Below the pieces are notes generated by a model that was given only the letters and a program-made list of their open reading frames with translations, was not told where the DNA came from and did no database searches. A DNA stretch of 64,000 nucleotides from the NCBI RefSeq assembly GCF_001690985.1, contig NZ_MAJS01000079.1:248001-312000 (forward strand), in the 5' to 3' direction. The DNA comes from Aliivibrio sp. 1S175. Its GTDB lineage: Bacteria; Pseudomonadota; Gammaproteobacteria; Enterobacterales; Vibrionaceae. Below are positions 9,849 to 19,256 of this stretch, piece by piece. Every line of letters begins with the position of its first letter. Within the stretch, counting starts at the first letter, position 1. The translations under genes and the position numbers were made by a program.

Positions 9849-11096
9849 TTACTTTTTCTTTTTCTTCTTTGGTGCGTTTTTCTTCGCTAAAGCCGCTTTT
9901 TTCTTCGCGTTCTTTTTCTGCTTATTCTTAAATACCGCTTTTTTATGTTGTGGTTTTAATCCTTCAACAAAGCGCTCTTTAATGATCTCATCTTCTTCTT
10001 TAACGTAGCGACCAACGCGTTCCATCATATTTTGGTCATGCGCTTCAATCAAAGAAACCGCATTACCTTTCTTACCTGCGCGAGCAGTACGGCCGATACG
10101 GTGTAAATACACATCAGCGGTACGAGGCATATCAAAGTTAATTACATGGCTTACATCAGGTAAATCGATACCACGAGCAGCAACATCCGTTGCTATCAAT
10201 ACGTTAACTTTGCCATCACGGAAACGAGTGATTGCGTTATTTCGGCTTTCTTGAGGCATTTCACCTTGTAACCAAGCACATGAAATCTTAGCTGTTTCTA
10301 AGTGACCACGAAGTTCAGCAAGACGTTCACGCGTTTTTACAAACACAATCGCGCGCTCAGTTTGGTTCGTTAGAATACTTTTCAGTAGTTCTATTTTATG
10401 CGGCAAGCTATCTGCACGATGATACCACTGAGTGATTTTTTTACGTTCACGGCGAGATGGCTCTGCGATGATTTTTGCTGGTTCGTTTAATAGATCAGCA
10501 GTAAAACCATCAACACCACGACCTTCTAATGTTGCAGAGAACAAGAAGGTTTGTTTACGCCAACGGCATTCTTTTGAAAGACGGTCAACAACAGGACCAA
10601 AGCCCATATCCAACATACGGTCAGCTTCATCAAGGATCAGTGTTTCAATAGCACGACAATCAAAGCGTTCAGCTTCGATGTATTCCATTAAACGTCCTGG
10701 AGTTGCTACAACGATATCTTGAGTTCTTGCAAGAATATCAGCGTGTTCTTGATAGCTGATACCACCGGTAATGGTGAATACTTTATGGTGAGTATATTTT
10801 GCTAACTCACGAGCTTCATCAGCGACTTGAATAGCAAGTTCACGTGTCGGAGTCAGGATTAATACGCGAGCAGGACCTGGATCACGACGTGGGAAATCGT
10901 CAAGATGCTGTAAAGCCGGTAATAAGAAAGCGGCAGATTTACCAGTACCAGTTGGAGCAGAAGCAAGGATATCTTTACCTTCTAATGCTTCAGGGATAGC
11001 CATAGCCTGAACTTGAGTTGGACGTTGATAACCAATCTCCTCAAGAGCGCGCAGTAGGTTAGGGGATAGATCGAGATCAGCAAACGTTTTGATCAC
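9849..11096 (-). CDS. srmB: DEAD-box ATP-dependent RNA helicase SrmB
   Basis: The 415-residue helicase is expected to aid assembly of the 50S ribosomal subunit. Helicase motifs are complete: the Q motif near 26, Walker A APTGTGKS at 47-54, PTREL near 83, DEAD at 156-159, SAT at 187-189, and the C-terminal ATDVAARGID and HRIGRTARAG. The DEAD-surrounding sequence ETLILDEADRMLDMGFG and the long RERKKI-QWYYRAD-like segment favour SrmB over RhlE. The C-terminus is a very lysine-rich tail ending in a pure lysine run, probably RNA-binding. The next gene upstream on the same strand is trmN6; in E. coli these two are adjacent but divergent. Confidence 0.92.
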   Translation of the reverse strand: MIKTFADLDLSPNLLRALEEIGYQRPTQVQAMAIPEALEGKDILASAPTGTGKSAAFLLPALQHLDDFPRRDPGPARVLILTPTRELAIQVADEARELAKYTHHKVFTITGGISYQEHADILARTQDIVVATPGRLMEYIEAERFDCRAIETLILDEADRMLDMGFGPVVDRLSKECRWRKQTFLFSATLEGRGVDGFTADLLNEPAKIIAEPSRRERKKITQWYHRADSLPHKIELLKSILTNQTERAIVFVKTRERLAELRGHLETAKISCAWLQGEMPQESRNNAITRFRDGKVNVLIATDVAARGIDLPDVSHVINFDMPRTADVYLHRIGRTARAGKKGNAVSLIEAHDQNMMERVGRYVKEEDEIIKERFVEGLKPQHKKAVFKNKQKKNAKKKAALAKKNAPKKKKKK

Positions 11097-11183
11097 TGTT
11101 GGATTCTCCGTTCAGGTCTAAAGAGTATAAATATGATGTTAGCCAGACATTATAATGATTTATTAGAGATGGATCCCGATCTT

Positions 11184-11888
11184 TTAATCCATATTGAGAT
11201 AAAAACATCTAGTTAGGTTAATAAAGGCATCACTATAACTATTTTTGTTATGAATTATTAATGTAGTCTCTTGATAAACATAAGGAAAAAGAGATAGCTC
11301 TATTAGTAAGCGAGAAACGGATTTTTTTTCTGTTGTTTTTATTTTAGTTAGCTTAGTTAGCTTAAAATCGTGATTTTTAGCTATTTCAATAAATTTTTCG
11401 CCTTCAATGAGCGGAAGAATGAAACTGGCACGCCCCTGTGAAGAAAGTAATTTTTTGCATTGTGCTAGTAAATCAACAAATGGCAAGGCGTCAGTATGAC
11501 GAGCAACAGAGCGCTCCCCCTTCTGTGATTGCTCTCCACTATTAAAATAAGGAGGGTTACAAATGATGGAATCGTATTTTTTTTGTGGAGAAAAAGAGAG
11601 AATATCTTGATGGAATAAGGTTATTTGTTTTGTCCATATACTATTTTGGAAGTTTGTTTGAGCGACCTCTACCGCAACAGGCATTAATTCAACCGCATCA
11701 ATTTGACTTAATGGCTCTCTTTGAGCACACATCAAGCTTAATAATCCAGTTCCACAACCGATATCTAAGATCGATAGGCTGTTATTTATCGTTGCCCACG
11801 CACCTAATAAAACACCGTCAGTGCTTACTGGCATACCGCATTGCCCAATATCGATACGAAATTGTTTGAAAGTGAAACTTTTATTCAT
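11184..11888 (-). CDS. trmN6: tRNA1(Val) (adenine37-N6)-methyltransferase
   Basis: The 234-residue product is a class I SAM-dependent methyltransferase of the YfiC/TrmN6 family, which methylates N6 of A37 in tRNA1(Val). The SAM-binding motif LDIGCGTGLLSL lies near residues 41-52. The catalytic NPPY, typical of N6-adenine methylation, lies near 111-114 (IICNPPYFNSGE). The N-terminal FTFKQFRI and STDGVLLGAW are characteristic of the family. Base composition is more AT-rich than srmB and codons are less biased, as expected for a weakly expressed gene. Neighbour srmB supports the assignment. Confidence 0.92.
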   Translation of the reverse strand: MNKSFTFKQFRIDIGQCGMPVSTDGVLLGAWATINNSLSILDIGCGTGLLSLMCAQREPLSQIDAVELMPVAVEVAQTNFQNSIWTKQITLFHQDILSFSPQKKYDSIICNPPYFNSGEQSQKGERSVARHTDALPFVDLLAQCKKLLSSQGRASFILPLIEGEKFIEIAKNHDFKLTKLTKIKTTEKKSVSRLLIELSLFPYVYQETTLIIHNKNSYSDAFINLTRCFYLNMD

Positions 11889-12175
11889 AATTAGCTCAAT
11901 ATGAGTGTGGTTGTTAGTGTTGTAATTTATATGTTAAATAGTGTGATATTCTATTTTTGATATTTTGTTGAATCTTTGAATGCTAATTGATCACTCTTTT
12001 ATAAAACTAATTAATAGTGAATAACACTGCTTATTGGCTTTTTAGCAATTTGATTATGGTGTTTTTCTCTAGACTATTGCGAATTATTGATAATTTGTTC
12101 ATTATTCTGACATAAATATCGAAAAAGATATAAAACACAACATTAAATACACACAACATTATACAAGGGTTTCCT

Positions 12176-13489
12176 ATGAAACAGTCATTAAAACTCGCCG
12201 ATATCATCGCCGTTGGCTTTATGCTTTTTGCCTTCTTTTTAGGCGCGGGTAATATCATCTTCCCACCAATTGCTGGTCAAATGGCTGGTGAACATGTTTT
12301 CAGCGCGATGAGTGGATTTTTAATTACAGCCGTTGGTTTACCACTATTTACGATTATTGCTATTGGTGTGTCTGGTGGTTCTTGGCATCATCTTACTCGC
12401 GATTTACCACCTAAAGTTGCAATGATAATGGCGATCTTAATGTTCGTTATTATTGGTCCGGCTTTTGCCGCGCCACGTACAGGATTGGTTGCCTATGAAA
12501 TGGCGGCAAAACCTTTCCTTGGAGCTGATGCGGGTCAACTTTCTCTAACATTATTTTCAATCGCATTCTTTTCAATCGCAATGTTCTTTGCATGGTCTCA
12601 AGGTAAACTTATCGATACGATTGGTAAGTTCTTAACACCTGCATTATTTATTGGTTTAATTGTGTTAGCTATTGCTGTGTTTGTTAACCCTCAAGGTGAG
12701 ATTGTTGCAGCAACAGGAAACTACATTGATAGCCCTTTAACTACGGGATTCTTTGAAGGCTATAACACCATGGATACCTTTGGTGCATTAATGTTTGGTA
12801 TTTTGATCATTGATGCGTTAAAGAGCAAAGGAATTACTGAACACAAAGCAACAACTAAGTATTTAACTATTGCTGGTTTAATTGCCGCATCGGGCTTGGC
12901 ATTTGTTTATATTTCACTATTTTATTTGGGAGCAACCTCAAGTGCAGTAGCGGGTGGCGCAGATAATGGTGGGGTTATTTTAACGGCTTACACACATGCA
13001 TTATTTGGTTCTTCTGGCCAAATTGTACTTTCTATTATTGTTTTGATTGCTTGTTTAACAACAGCTATTGGTTTGATTTCAGCATGTGCAGATTACTTTA
13101 GCTCAATTTGTAAAGTAACGTATAAAACATGGGTTATTATTGTTGGTGTGGCATGTGCAGTGGTAGCTAATGTTGGTTTAAGCCAGTTAATTACATTGTC
13201 TGTACCTGTATTGTTCTTACTTTACCCGATTGCTATTGCTCTGGTTGTATTAGCTTTTGTGCGTAAGTTTATGCCAAATCCTCGCCTTGCTTATCAAGTT
13301 GTCATTTTAGTGGCTACGCTTTTTGCAATATTAGACGCTGCAAAAGTAGCGGGTGCGGATATGTCTGTATTCTCTATGTTACCAATGTTTGATCATGGTA
13401 TGGCTTGGGTTATCCCAACGTTTGCATCGATGATTATAGTTCGTTTTGTTGGTAAGAAAGAAGACGAATTAGTAACTAAGAATGCATAA
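12176..13489 (+). CDS. brnQ: Branched-chain amino acid transporter BrnQ (LIVCS family)
   Basis: The 437-residue inner-membrane protein fits the LIVCS family of Na+ (or H+)-coupled importers of leucine, isoleucine and valine. About twelve hydrophobic segments are visible. Family signatures are the N-terminal FFLGAGNIIFPP (near 20-32) and GPAFAAPRTG in the third helix. The ATG has the ribosome site AAGGG about nine bases upstream. The 287-base upstream spacer is AT-rich with no assigned motif. Downstream are a heptamer tandem repeat and a terminator. Confidence 0.93.
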   Translation: MKQSLKLADIIAVGFMLFAFFLGAGNIIFPPIAGQMAGEHVFSAMSGFLITAVGLPLFTIIAIGVSGGSWHHLTRDLPPKVAMIMAILMFVIIGPAFAAPRTGLVAYEMAAKPFLGADAGQLSLTLFSIAFFSIAMFFAWSQGKLIDTIGKFLTPALFIGLIVLAIAVFVNPQGEIVAATGNYIDSPLTTGFFEGYNTMDTFGALMFGILIIDALKSKGITEHKATTKYLTIAGLIAASGLAFVYISLFYLGATSSAVAGGADNGGVILTAYTHALFGSSGQIVLSIIVLIACLTTAIGLISACADYFSSICKVTYKTWVIIVGVACAVVANVGLSQLITLSVPVLFLLYPIAIALVVLAFVRKFMPNPRLAYQVVILVATLFAILDAAKVAGADMSVFSMLPMFDHGMAWVIPTFASMIIVRFVGKKEDELVTKNA

Positions 13490-13491
13490 TT

Positions 13492-13522
13492 CTAGAGACT
13501 AGAGACTAGAGACTAGAGACTA
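13492..13522. repeat. CTAGAGA heptamer tandem repeat
   Basis: The 7-base unit CTAGAGA occurs four times head to tail plus a partial CTA, starting two bases after the brnQ stop codon and ending just before its terminator. Copy-number change would not disturb a reading frame, so it is a plausible strain-variable locus. Confidence 0.85.
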
Positions 13523-13523
13523 T

Positions 13524-13564
13524 AAGAGCGAGTGTAACTGTTTAAGTTTACTCGCTCTTTTCTT
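13524..13564 (+). terminator. Rho-independent terminator of brnQ
   Basis: AAGAGCGAGT (13524-13533) pairs with ACTCGCTCTT (13550-13559), followed by TTTCTTTT. The large loop can pair partly. Confidence 0.82.
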
Positions 13565-13583
13565 TTATAGGAGCGAAGCTATC

Positions 13584-13600
13584 TAGTTAGTGAAGCGTAT
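13584..13600. repeat. Short dispersed repeat, copy B
   Basis: This sequence matches copy A (9827-9843) at 15 of 17 bases. Just before it, AGCGAAGCTATCT (13572-13584) matches 12 of 13 bases of 9740-9752. All copies share a GCGAAGC or GAAGCG core. Confidence 0.4.
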
Positions 13601-13611
13601 CGTTTCTAGTT

Positions 13612-14130
13612 TTAAAGTGAATCGTGATACTCAACTAACACCTGTTCACACCACTGCTCAATACGCTCATCACTCTTATCATATTGACTGTCTTCATCTA
13701 GCGCTAAACCTACAAAGTGAGATTCATCTTCAGTTAATGCTTTTGATGCATCAAATAGATAGCCTTCATTCTTCCAATAACCGATAAACTTAGCATCCGT
13801 TGATTTCAGTTCGTCATGCAATAAACCCATCGCATCTAAGAACCATTCGCCATAGCCTTCTTGATCACCTAACCCAAATAGAGCGATTGTTTTACCTTGT
13901 AAAGAAAGGCCATCAAGTTCTTCCCATACGGCCAACCAATCTTCTTGAATTTCACCAAAATCCCATGTGGAAATGCCAAGTAGCAATAGGTCATAATCGT
14001 TCATTGTAACCACTGGGGTCTCTTTAATATTGTAGATATCAACCAACTCTTCGCCCATTGTTGCTCTGATTTTTTCAGATGCCATTTCGGTGTAACAAGT
14101 GGAAGAGCCGTAAAACAGACCAATTTTCAT
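13612..14130 (-). CDS. fldB: Flavodoxin FldB
   Basis: The product is a long-chain flavodoxin of 172 residues from ATG 14130 ([15 protein letters not shown]), close to the 173 of E. coli FldB. It carries FMN and acts as a low-potential electron carrier. The phosphate-binding loop GSSTCYTE occupies residues 8-15, with [11 protein letters not shown] in the 60s and the FMN loop [12 protein letters not shown] in the 90s. A start four codons upstream (14142) cannot be excluded, as neither ATG has a strong ribosome site. It is divergent from xerD; fldB beside xerD-dsbC-recJ is also the E. coli order, which supports fldB over fldA. Confidence 0.92.
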   Translation of the reverse strand: MKIGLFYGSSTCYTEMASEKIRATMGEELVDIYNIKETPVVTMNDYDLLLLGISTWDFGEIQEDWLAVWEELDGLSLQGKTIALFGLGDQEGYGEWFLDAMGLLHDELKSTDAKFIGYWKNEGYLFDASKALTEDESHFVGLALDEDSQYDKSDERIEQWCEQVLVEYHDSL

Positions 14131-14273
14131 TTTAACTACCATAATTAAAGAGGACGAAAGTCTAGTGTACCGCAAATGATAATTAAAATTAAACTTGCAT
14201 TGAAAGCGCGTAAAATTGTTTAATACTGTGATTCTAACCAGTATTTTTTGGTTTTCAGTAAATGGTGATGGTA

Positions 14274-15170
14274 ATGAACAGTGATATGGCTTTAATTGAG
14301 CGTTTTTTAGATACCATGTGGATGGAACGTGGATTATCAGAAAATACGTTGGCTTCGTATCGAAATGATTTGGTGAAATTACTGCAATGGCTAGAAGATA
14401 ATCATTATAAATGCGCCTCTATTTCAGCGATGGGTCTAAATGAATATCAAGCATACTTGGTAGATAAAGAATATAAGCAGACTTCACGAGCGCGTATGTT
14501 GTCAGCACTTCGTCGATTTTTCCAATACTTACATCGAGAAAAAATTCGTGGTGATGATCCAACCGCTTTATTGATTAGCCCTAAATTACCGCAAAGGCTA
14601 CCAAAAGATTTAAGCGAAGATCAGGTTAATGACCTATTGGAAGCTCCAAATGTAGAAGATCCATTAGAGCTCCGTGATCGCGCTATGCTAGAGCTGCTCT
14701 ATGCAACGGGTTTACGTGTTACTGAGCTTGTGAGCCTAACTATGGAGAATTTAAGTTTGCGTCAAGGAGTCGTGCGGGTTACGGGTAAAGGGGACAAAGA
14801 ACGTTTAGTGCCGATGGGTGAAAACGCGGTTGATTGGATCCAAACTTTTCTAGACCACGGCCGCCCAGCGTTGCTTGGCGAAAAAAGCTCGGATGTGGTT
14901 TTTCCAAGTAAACGTGCCCGACAAATGACAAGGCAAACCTTTTGGCATCGTATTAAACATTATGCAGTGATTGCTGGTATTGATTCTGATAAATTATCAC
15001 CACACGTTTTACGCCATGCTTTTGCGACTCACTTGCTAAACTATGGGGCAGATCTTAGAGTCGTACAAATGTTGTTAGGACATAGTGATCTTTCGACGAC
15101 ACAAATATATACTCATGTTGCAACGGAACGTTTAAAACAGATCCATCAAGAGCATCACCCTCGTTCATAG
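14274..15170 (+). CDS. xerD: Tyrosine recombinase XerD
   Basis: With XerC and FtsK this recombinase resolves chromosome dimers at dif. From ATG 14274 the protein has 298 residues, the E. coli length. All catalytic residues fall at the E. coli positions: R148, K172, H244, R247, H270 and the nucleophile Y279. ATGs at 14262 and 14268 give slightly longer products and no start has a strong ribosome site. The N-terminal SAM-like DNA-binding domain covers about residues 1-90. The gene starts the xerD-dsbC-recJ-prfB-lysS block, as in enterobacteria. Confidence 0.96.
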   Translation: MNSDMALIERFLDTMWMERGLSENTLASYRNDLVKLLQWLEDNHYKCASISAMGLNEYQAYLVDKEYKQTSRARMLSALRRFFQYLHREKIRGDDPTALLISPKLPQRLPKDLSEDQVNDLLEAPNVEDPLELRDRAMLELLYATGLRVTELVSLTMENLSLRQGVVRVTGKGDKERLVPMGENAVDWIQTFLDHGRPALLGEKSSDVVFPSKRARQMTRQTFWHRIKHYAVIAGIDSDKLSPHVLRHAFATHLLNYGADLRVVQMLLGHSDLSTTQIYTHVATERLKQIHQEHHPRS

Positions 15171-15247
15171 TGTTCAGGGAACTTCTTGCTGGTTTATTAC
15201 TCTAAAATTTAAACCTTCTACTTTTACTTTTTTTATAGGTACATTTT

Positions 15248-16024
15248 ATGTCATTTATTCGCCGTACTAGCGCGATGTGTATTGCTTTATTGAGTGTGAT
15301 TTCTTTTACTGCATGTTCTGATGAGCAAGCAAAAGAAAAAGCAGTATCGACATCAGTCGTTGAAGTATCCCAGGCTGATTCAGAGCAAGCCATTACTCAG
15401 CGTTTAACGACATTAGGTTTACCAGTTGAAGCAATTCACGACTCAGAAGTTGATGGTTTTAAACAAGTTGAAACCCCATTTGGTATTTTTTATGTATCAG
15501 ATGATGGTAAGCACTTCATTCAAGGTCGTATTTTTGAATTTGATGAAAATGGCAACATGAAAGATTTGTTAGCCGCTCGGTTTGCGAAGCTAGTTGATAG
15601 CCAAAGTGAGAACATGATTGTGTTCCCTGCGAAAAACGAAAAGCATGTAATTACCGTCTTTACTGACATCACCTGTGGCTACTGTACAAAGCTTCATAAA
15701 GAGATGAAAGACTATAATGATGCCGGTATTACTGTGCGTTATTTAGCGTATCCTCGCCAAGGTTACCAAGGTTCTGTTGCGGATAAAATGGCTCAAATTT
15801 GGTGTGCAGATGATAAGCAACAAGCAATGGAAGACGCTAAATCAAACCGTGATATTAATGGTTCAAAACCAGCCACAGCACAGTGTAAAAATATCATCAA
15901 AGAACAATATTTATTAGGTCGTAAAATGGGTGTGAATGGTACACCTGCTATCGTACTTCCTAATGGCGATCTCGTTCCTGGTTATAAACCAGCACAAGAG
16001 CTTTTGAAAGATTTAGAAAAGTAA
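15248..16024 (+). CDS. dsbC: Thiol:disulfide interchange protein DsbC, possibly a lipoprotein
   Basis: The 258-residue protein is a disulfide isomerase of the DsbC/DsbG family that repairs wrong disulfides in the periplasm. The active site CGYC is at 143-146, within FTDITCGYCTKLH, and the cis-proline loop is GVNGTPAIV near 230. The N-terminal dimerisation domain covers about residues 45-110. Unusually, the signal peptide ends in ISFTAC, which fits a relaxed lipobox with Cys23 at +1 and Ser at +2, so membrane anchoring is possible. Alternatively, cleavage by signal peptidase I could occur nearby. It sits between xerD and recJ, as in E. coli, and ends in a terminator. Confidence 0.94.
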   Translation: MSFIRRTSAMCIALLSVISFTACSDEQAKEKAVSTSVVEVSQADSEQAITQRLTTLGLPVEAIHDSEVDGFKQVETPFGIFYVSDDGKHFIQGRIFEFDENGNMKDLLAARFAKLVDSQSENMIVFPAKNEKHVITVFTDITCGYCTKLHKEMKDYNDAGITVRYLAYPRQGYQGSVADKMAQIWCADDKQQAMEDAKSNRDINGSKPATAQCKNIIKEQYLLGRKMGVNGTPAIVLPNGDLVPGYKPAQELLKDLEK

Positions 16025-16043
16025 TTCTTTCTGAACTTAATTT

Positions 16044-16092
16044 AAATCCCCGCACGACTTATTTTATATAAGCATGGTGCGGGGATTTTTTT
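16044..16092 (+). terminator. Rho-independent terminator of dsbC
   Basis: AAATCCCCGCAC (16044-16055) pairs with GTGCGGGGATTT (16077-16088), a 12-base-pair stem with a T tail. It separates dsbC from recJ, so recJ is expected to have its own promoter or to rely on readthrough. Confidence 0.88.
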
Positions 16093-16124
16093 ATCTTAGT
16101 ACCCCCTAACTTTAGGCTATTGTC

Positions 16125-17864
16125 ATGATTGAAGTGAAACGTCGTCTTATTCCTGAAATACCTGCTTTACCAAGTTCAATTCCTTCAATCTTACAACGGA
16201 TTTATGCTGCTCGTGGCATTACATCAAACGCTCAGTTAGACCGTGGGGCGAGATCGCTACTGTCATTTCAATCTATGCATGGCATTACTAAAGCCGTTGA
16301 TATTTTAGTTGAGGCGATAGCAAAGCAAACTCGTATTATCGTTGTGGGTGATTTTGATGCTGATGGCGCGACGAGTTCGGCATTATCTGTCATGGCATTT
16401 CGATTAATGGGCAGCAGTAATGTTGATTACTTAGTGCCTAACCGTTTTGAAGATGGTTACGGATTAAGCCCTGATGTTGTCGACCAAGCCAAGGCTATGG
16501 GCGCAGAGATCATAATGACAGTGGATAACGGGGTTTCTTCTATTGAAGGCGTTGCCGCAGCGAAAGCCTATGGAATGCAAGTGGTTGTAACCGATCACCA
16601 TCTACCGGGGTCTTCTTTGCCAATTGCAGATTCAATTGTTAACCCCAATCTTGAAGAATGTGCGTTTCCATCAAAATCATTAGCAGGCGTTGGTGTTGCT
16701 TTCTACTTGATGCTGGCTATCCGTGCTCGTTTACGCGAAAACAATTGGTTTGAAACTCAAAACATTCCAATTCCAAACCTGGCTGATCTATTGGATTTAG
16801 TGGCTTTAGGTACCGTTGCTGATTTAGTGGCTCTGGATGAAAATAACCGTATTTTGGTGCATCAAGGTATTCAGCGAATTCGTGCAGGAAAATGTCGTCC
16901 GGGTATTCAGGCGCTAATTGAAGTAGCGAATAAAGTCCCTTCTCGAATTGTTGCTTCTGATTTTGGTTTTGCGCTTGGGCCAAGAATTAATGCTGCTGGC
17001 CGATTGGATGATATGTCATTTGGTGTTGAGCTTCTTATGTCCAACAACATTCACGCTGCGCGTCGAATGGCTTCTGAGCTGGATGCGTTGAATCAAACTC
17101 GTAAAGAGATAGAGCAAGGCATGAAAGAGGAAGCGATGGCAATTTGTGAGCGCTTAGAATTTGGTGCACAAAGTGAATTGCCTTTTGGCTTGGTCTTATT
17201 TCAACGAGATTGGCATCAGGGTGTGATTGGAATTCTTGCTTCTCGTATTAAAGAAAAATATCACCGTCCTGTGATCGCCTTTGCTGATGGTGGTGATGGG
17301 TTTATTAAAGGGTCGTGTCGTTCAATTGCAGGGTTCCACATGCGTGATGCATTGGATTTAATTGATACCCGTAATCCAGGCTTGATTCTAAAATTTGGTG
17401 GTCATGCAATGGCGGCAGGCTTAACCATTAAAGACGTTGATTATAAGAAGTTTAGCCAAGCTTTTGATGATGTGGTTCGAGAATCCGTAGAAGAAGAGGC
17501 GCTAAATGGGATTGTATTATCTGATGGGGAATTAACGCCAGAAGAATTTACTTTAGGCACAGCTGAAATCATTCGAGCAGGTGGGCCATGGGGACAAGCT
17601 TTTCCTGAGCCTACTTTTGATGGTGAGTTTAAAGTATTGAATCAACGATTAGTGGGTGAGAAGCATCTTAAACTGATGTTGGAACCTATTCATAGAGATT
17701 TTCCGACCAATAAAATGGTAGATGCCATTGCCTTTAATATTGATATTCGCCGCTGGCCTGATGCATCGGTGCAAAAAGTAAAATTGGCGTATCGTTTAGA
17801 TATCAATGAATTCAGAGGCAATCAAACATTACAGTTAATGGTTGAATACATCGAACCTATATAA
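16125..17864 (+). CDS. recJ: Single-stranded-DNA-specific 5'-3' exonuclease RecJ
   Basis: The 579-residue exonuclease acts in recombination (RecFOR pathway) and mismatch repair; MutH, its partner system, is encoded at 22565. Motifs of the DHH family are intact: GDFDADGATS (near 73), MTVDNGVS (near 130), VTDHHLPG (near 155) and the DHHA1 motif FGGHAMAAGL (near 425). A C-terminal OB-like domain follows. Length agrees with E. coli RecJ (577). A 280-base spacer to prfB holds no gene and no clear terminator; a short GCTCG/CGAGC hairpin near 17980 lacks a T run. Confidence 0.96.
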   Translation: MIEVKRRLIPEIPALPSSIPSILQRIYAARGITSNAQLDRGARSLLSFQSMHGITKAVDILVEAIAKQTRIIVVGDFDADGATSSALSVMAFRLMGSSNVDYLVPNRFEDGYGLSPDVVDQAKAMGAEIIMTVDNGVSSIEGVAAAKAYGMQVVVTDHHLPGSSLPIADSIVNPNLEECAFPSKSLAGVGVAFYLMLAIRARLRENNWFETQNIPIPNLADLLDLVALGTVADLVALDENNRILVHQGIQRIRAGKCRPGIQALIEVANKVPSRIVASDFGFALGPRINAAGRLDDMSFGVELLMSNNIHAARRMASELDALNQTRKEIEQGMKEEAMAICERLEFGAQSELPFGLVLFQRDWHQGVIGILASRIKEKYHRPVIAFADGGDGFIKGSCRSIAGFHMRDALDLIDTRNPGLILKFGGHAMAAGLTIKDVDYKKFSQAFDDVVRESVEEEALNGIVLSDGELTPEEFTLGTAEIIRAGGPWGQAFPEPTFDGEFKVLNQRLVGEKHLKLMLEPIHRDFPTNKMVDAIAFNIDIRRWPDASVQKVKLAYRLDINEFRGNQTLQLMVEYIEPI

Positions 17865-18144
17865 ATAAACAATAGAAAAGCCTCTTATAAAAACGGCAAG
17901 GTTAATCATTACTTAACTTGTCGTTAAGAAATACCTAATGACATGTTAATGCTTTGCTTTGTATGAAAATGGAAAGGCTCGTATTCCGAGCTGAGGTTAA
18001 ATAAAAATAAATTTGATGTGATTAAATTTACACCATTTTCTCAATACTTATTGTTCTTGCTTTCAAAGGGTGAAATACCTCGATTTCTATCACACTTTTG
18101 GTTAAAATCACTCGGTTATTTTTTATTCGGCGATGATAAACACC

Positions 18145-19243
18145 ATGTTCGAAATTAATCCTATTAAAAACCGCCTACAGGATGTGTCTGATCGCACAAA
18201 TATCCTGAGGGGGTACCTTTGACTATGATGCGAGAAAAGAGCGTCTAGAAGAAGTCAATGCAGAGCTAGAACAACCAGAAGTATGGAATGAACCAGAGCG
18301 CGCTCAAGCGCTAGGTAAAGAACGTGCCTCTTTGGAAGCGATTGTTGAAACAATTGATCAGTTAGATCAAGGCGGCGAAGACGTTGAAGGTTTACTTGAG
18401 TTAGCTGTTGAAGAGCAAGATCAAGAAACTTTTGATGAGATTGAACCAGAGCTTGCTGACTTAGAAGACAAATTAGCGAAATTAGAATTTCGCCGTATGT
18501 TCTCTGGTGCGCATGATTCTTCTGATTGTTATATTGATTTACAATCGGGTTCTGGCGGTACAGAAGCGCAAGATTGGACATCCATGATGTTGCGTATGTA
18601 TTTGCGTTGGGCGGAAGCAAAAGGGTTTAAAACTGAGATTATCGAAGTTTCTGATGGTGATGTTGCAGGCCTTAAAGGCGCAACAGTACGTATCTCTGGT
18701 GAATATGCTTATGGTTGGTTACGTACCGAAACGGGTGTACACCGTTTAGTTCGTAAGTCTCCATTTGATTCAAGTGGTCGCCGACATACCTCATTTGCTT
18801 CAGCGTTTATCTATCCTGAAATAGATGACAACATTGAAGTGGATATTAATCCTGCTGATTTACGTATTGATGTATACCGAGCTTCTGGCGCGGGTGGTCA
18901 ACACGTAAACACCACTGAATCTGCGGTACGTATTACTCACGTTCCGACAAATACAGTAGTGCAATGTCAAAATGATCGTTCTCAGCATAAAAACAAAGCA
19001 CAAGCGATGAAGCAGTTGAAAGCGAAACTGTTTGAACTTGAGCTTCAGAAACAAAACGCAGAGAAACAAGTAAACGAAGATTCTAAATCCGATATTGGGT
19101 GGGGCAGTCAGATTCGCTCATACGTATTGGATGATTCGCGCATTAAAGATTTGCGTACCGGCATTGAAAATCGTAATACGCAAGCCGTATTAGACGGTGA
19201 TTTAGATAAATTTATCGAAGCCAGCTTAAAATCTGGATTATAA
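18145..19243 (+). CDS. prfB: Peptide chain release factor 2 (programmed +1 frameshift)
   Basis: RF2 terminates translation at UGA and UAA. The gene is split: codons 1-25 run from ATG 18145 to 18219, then an in-frame TGA at 18220-18222. Translation resumes in the +1 frame at 18221 ([11 protein letters not shown]) to a stop at 19243. The joined product is 365 residues, exactly the E. coli length. The SPF tripeptide recognising the stop codon lies in [10 protein letters not shown], and the catalytic GGQ in [10 protein letters not shown]. The residue equivalent to E. coli 246 is alanine, the more active version found in most bacteria rather than the K-12 threonine. lysS follows after 13 bases, as an operon. 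Confidence 0.97.
18208..18222 (+). promoter_or_regulatory. prfB autoregulatory frameshift site
   Basis: The sequence AGG GGG TAC CTT TGA C includes an internal Shine-Dalgarno-like AGGGGG, the slippery CTT codon and an in-frame TGA followed by C. Low RF2 favours slipping to +1 and makes more RF2. Apart from TAC for TAT it equals the E. coli site. Confidence 0.97.
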
Positions 19244-19256
19244 GAAAGGGTTCATT

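Noticed and set aside
17940-18000. GCTCG/CGAGC hairpin after recJ as a terminator
   Set aside because: The five-base stem has no T run and lies about 110 bases past the stop codon.
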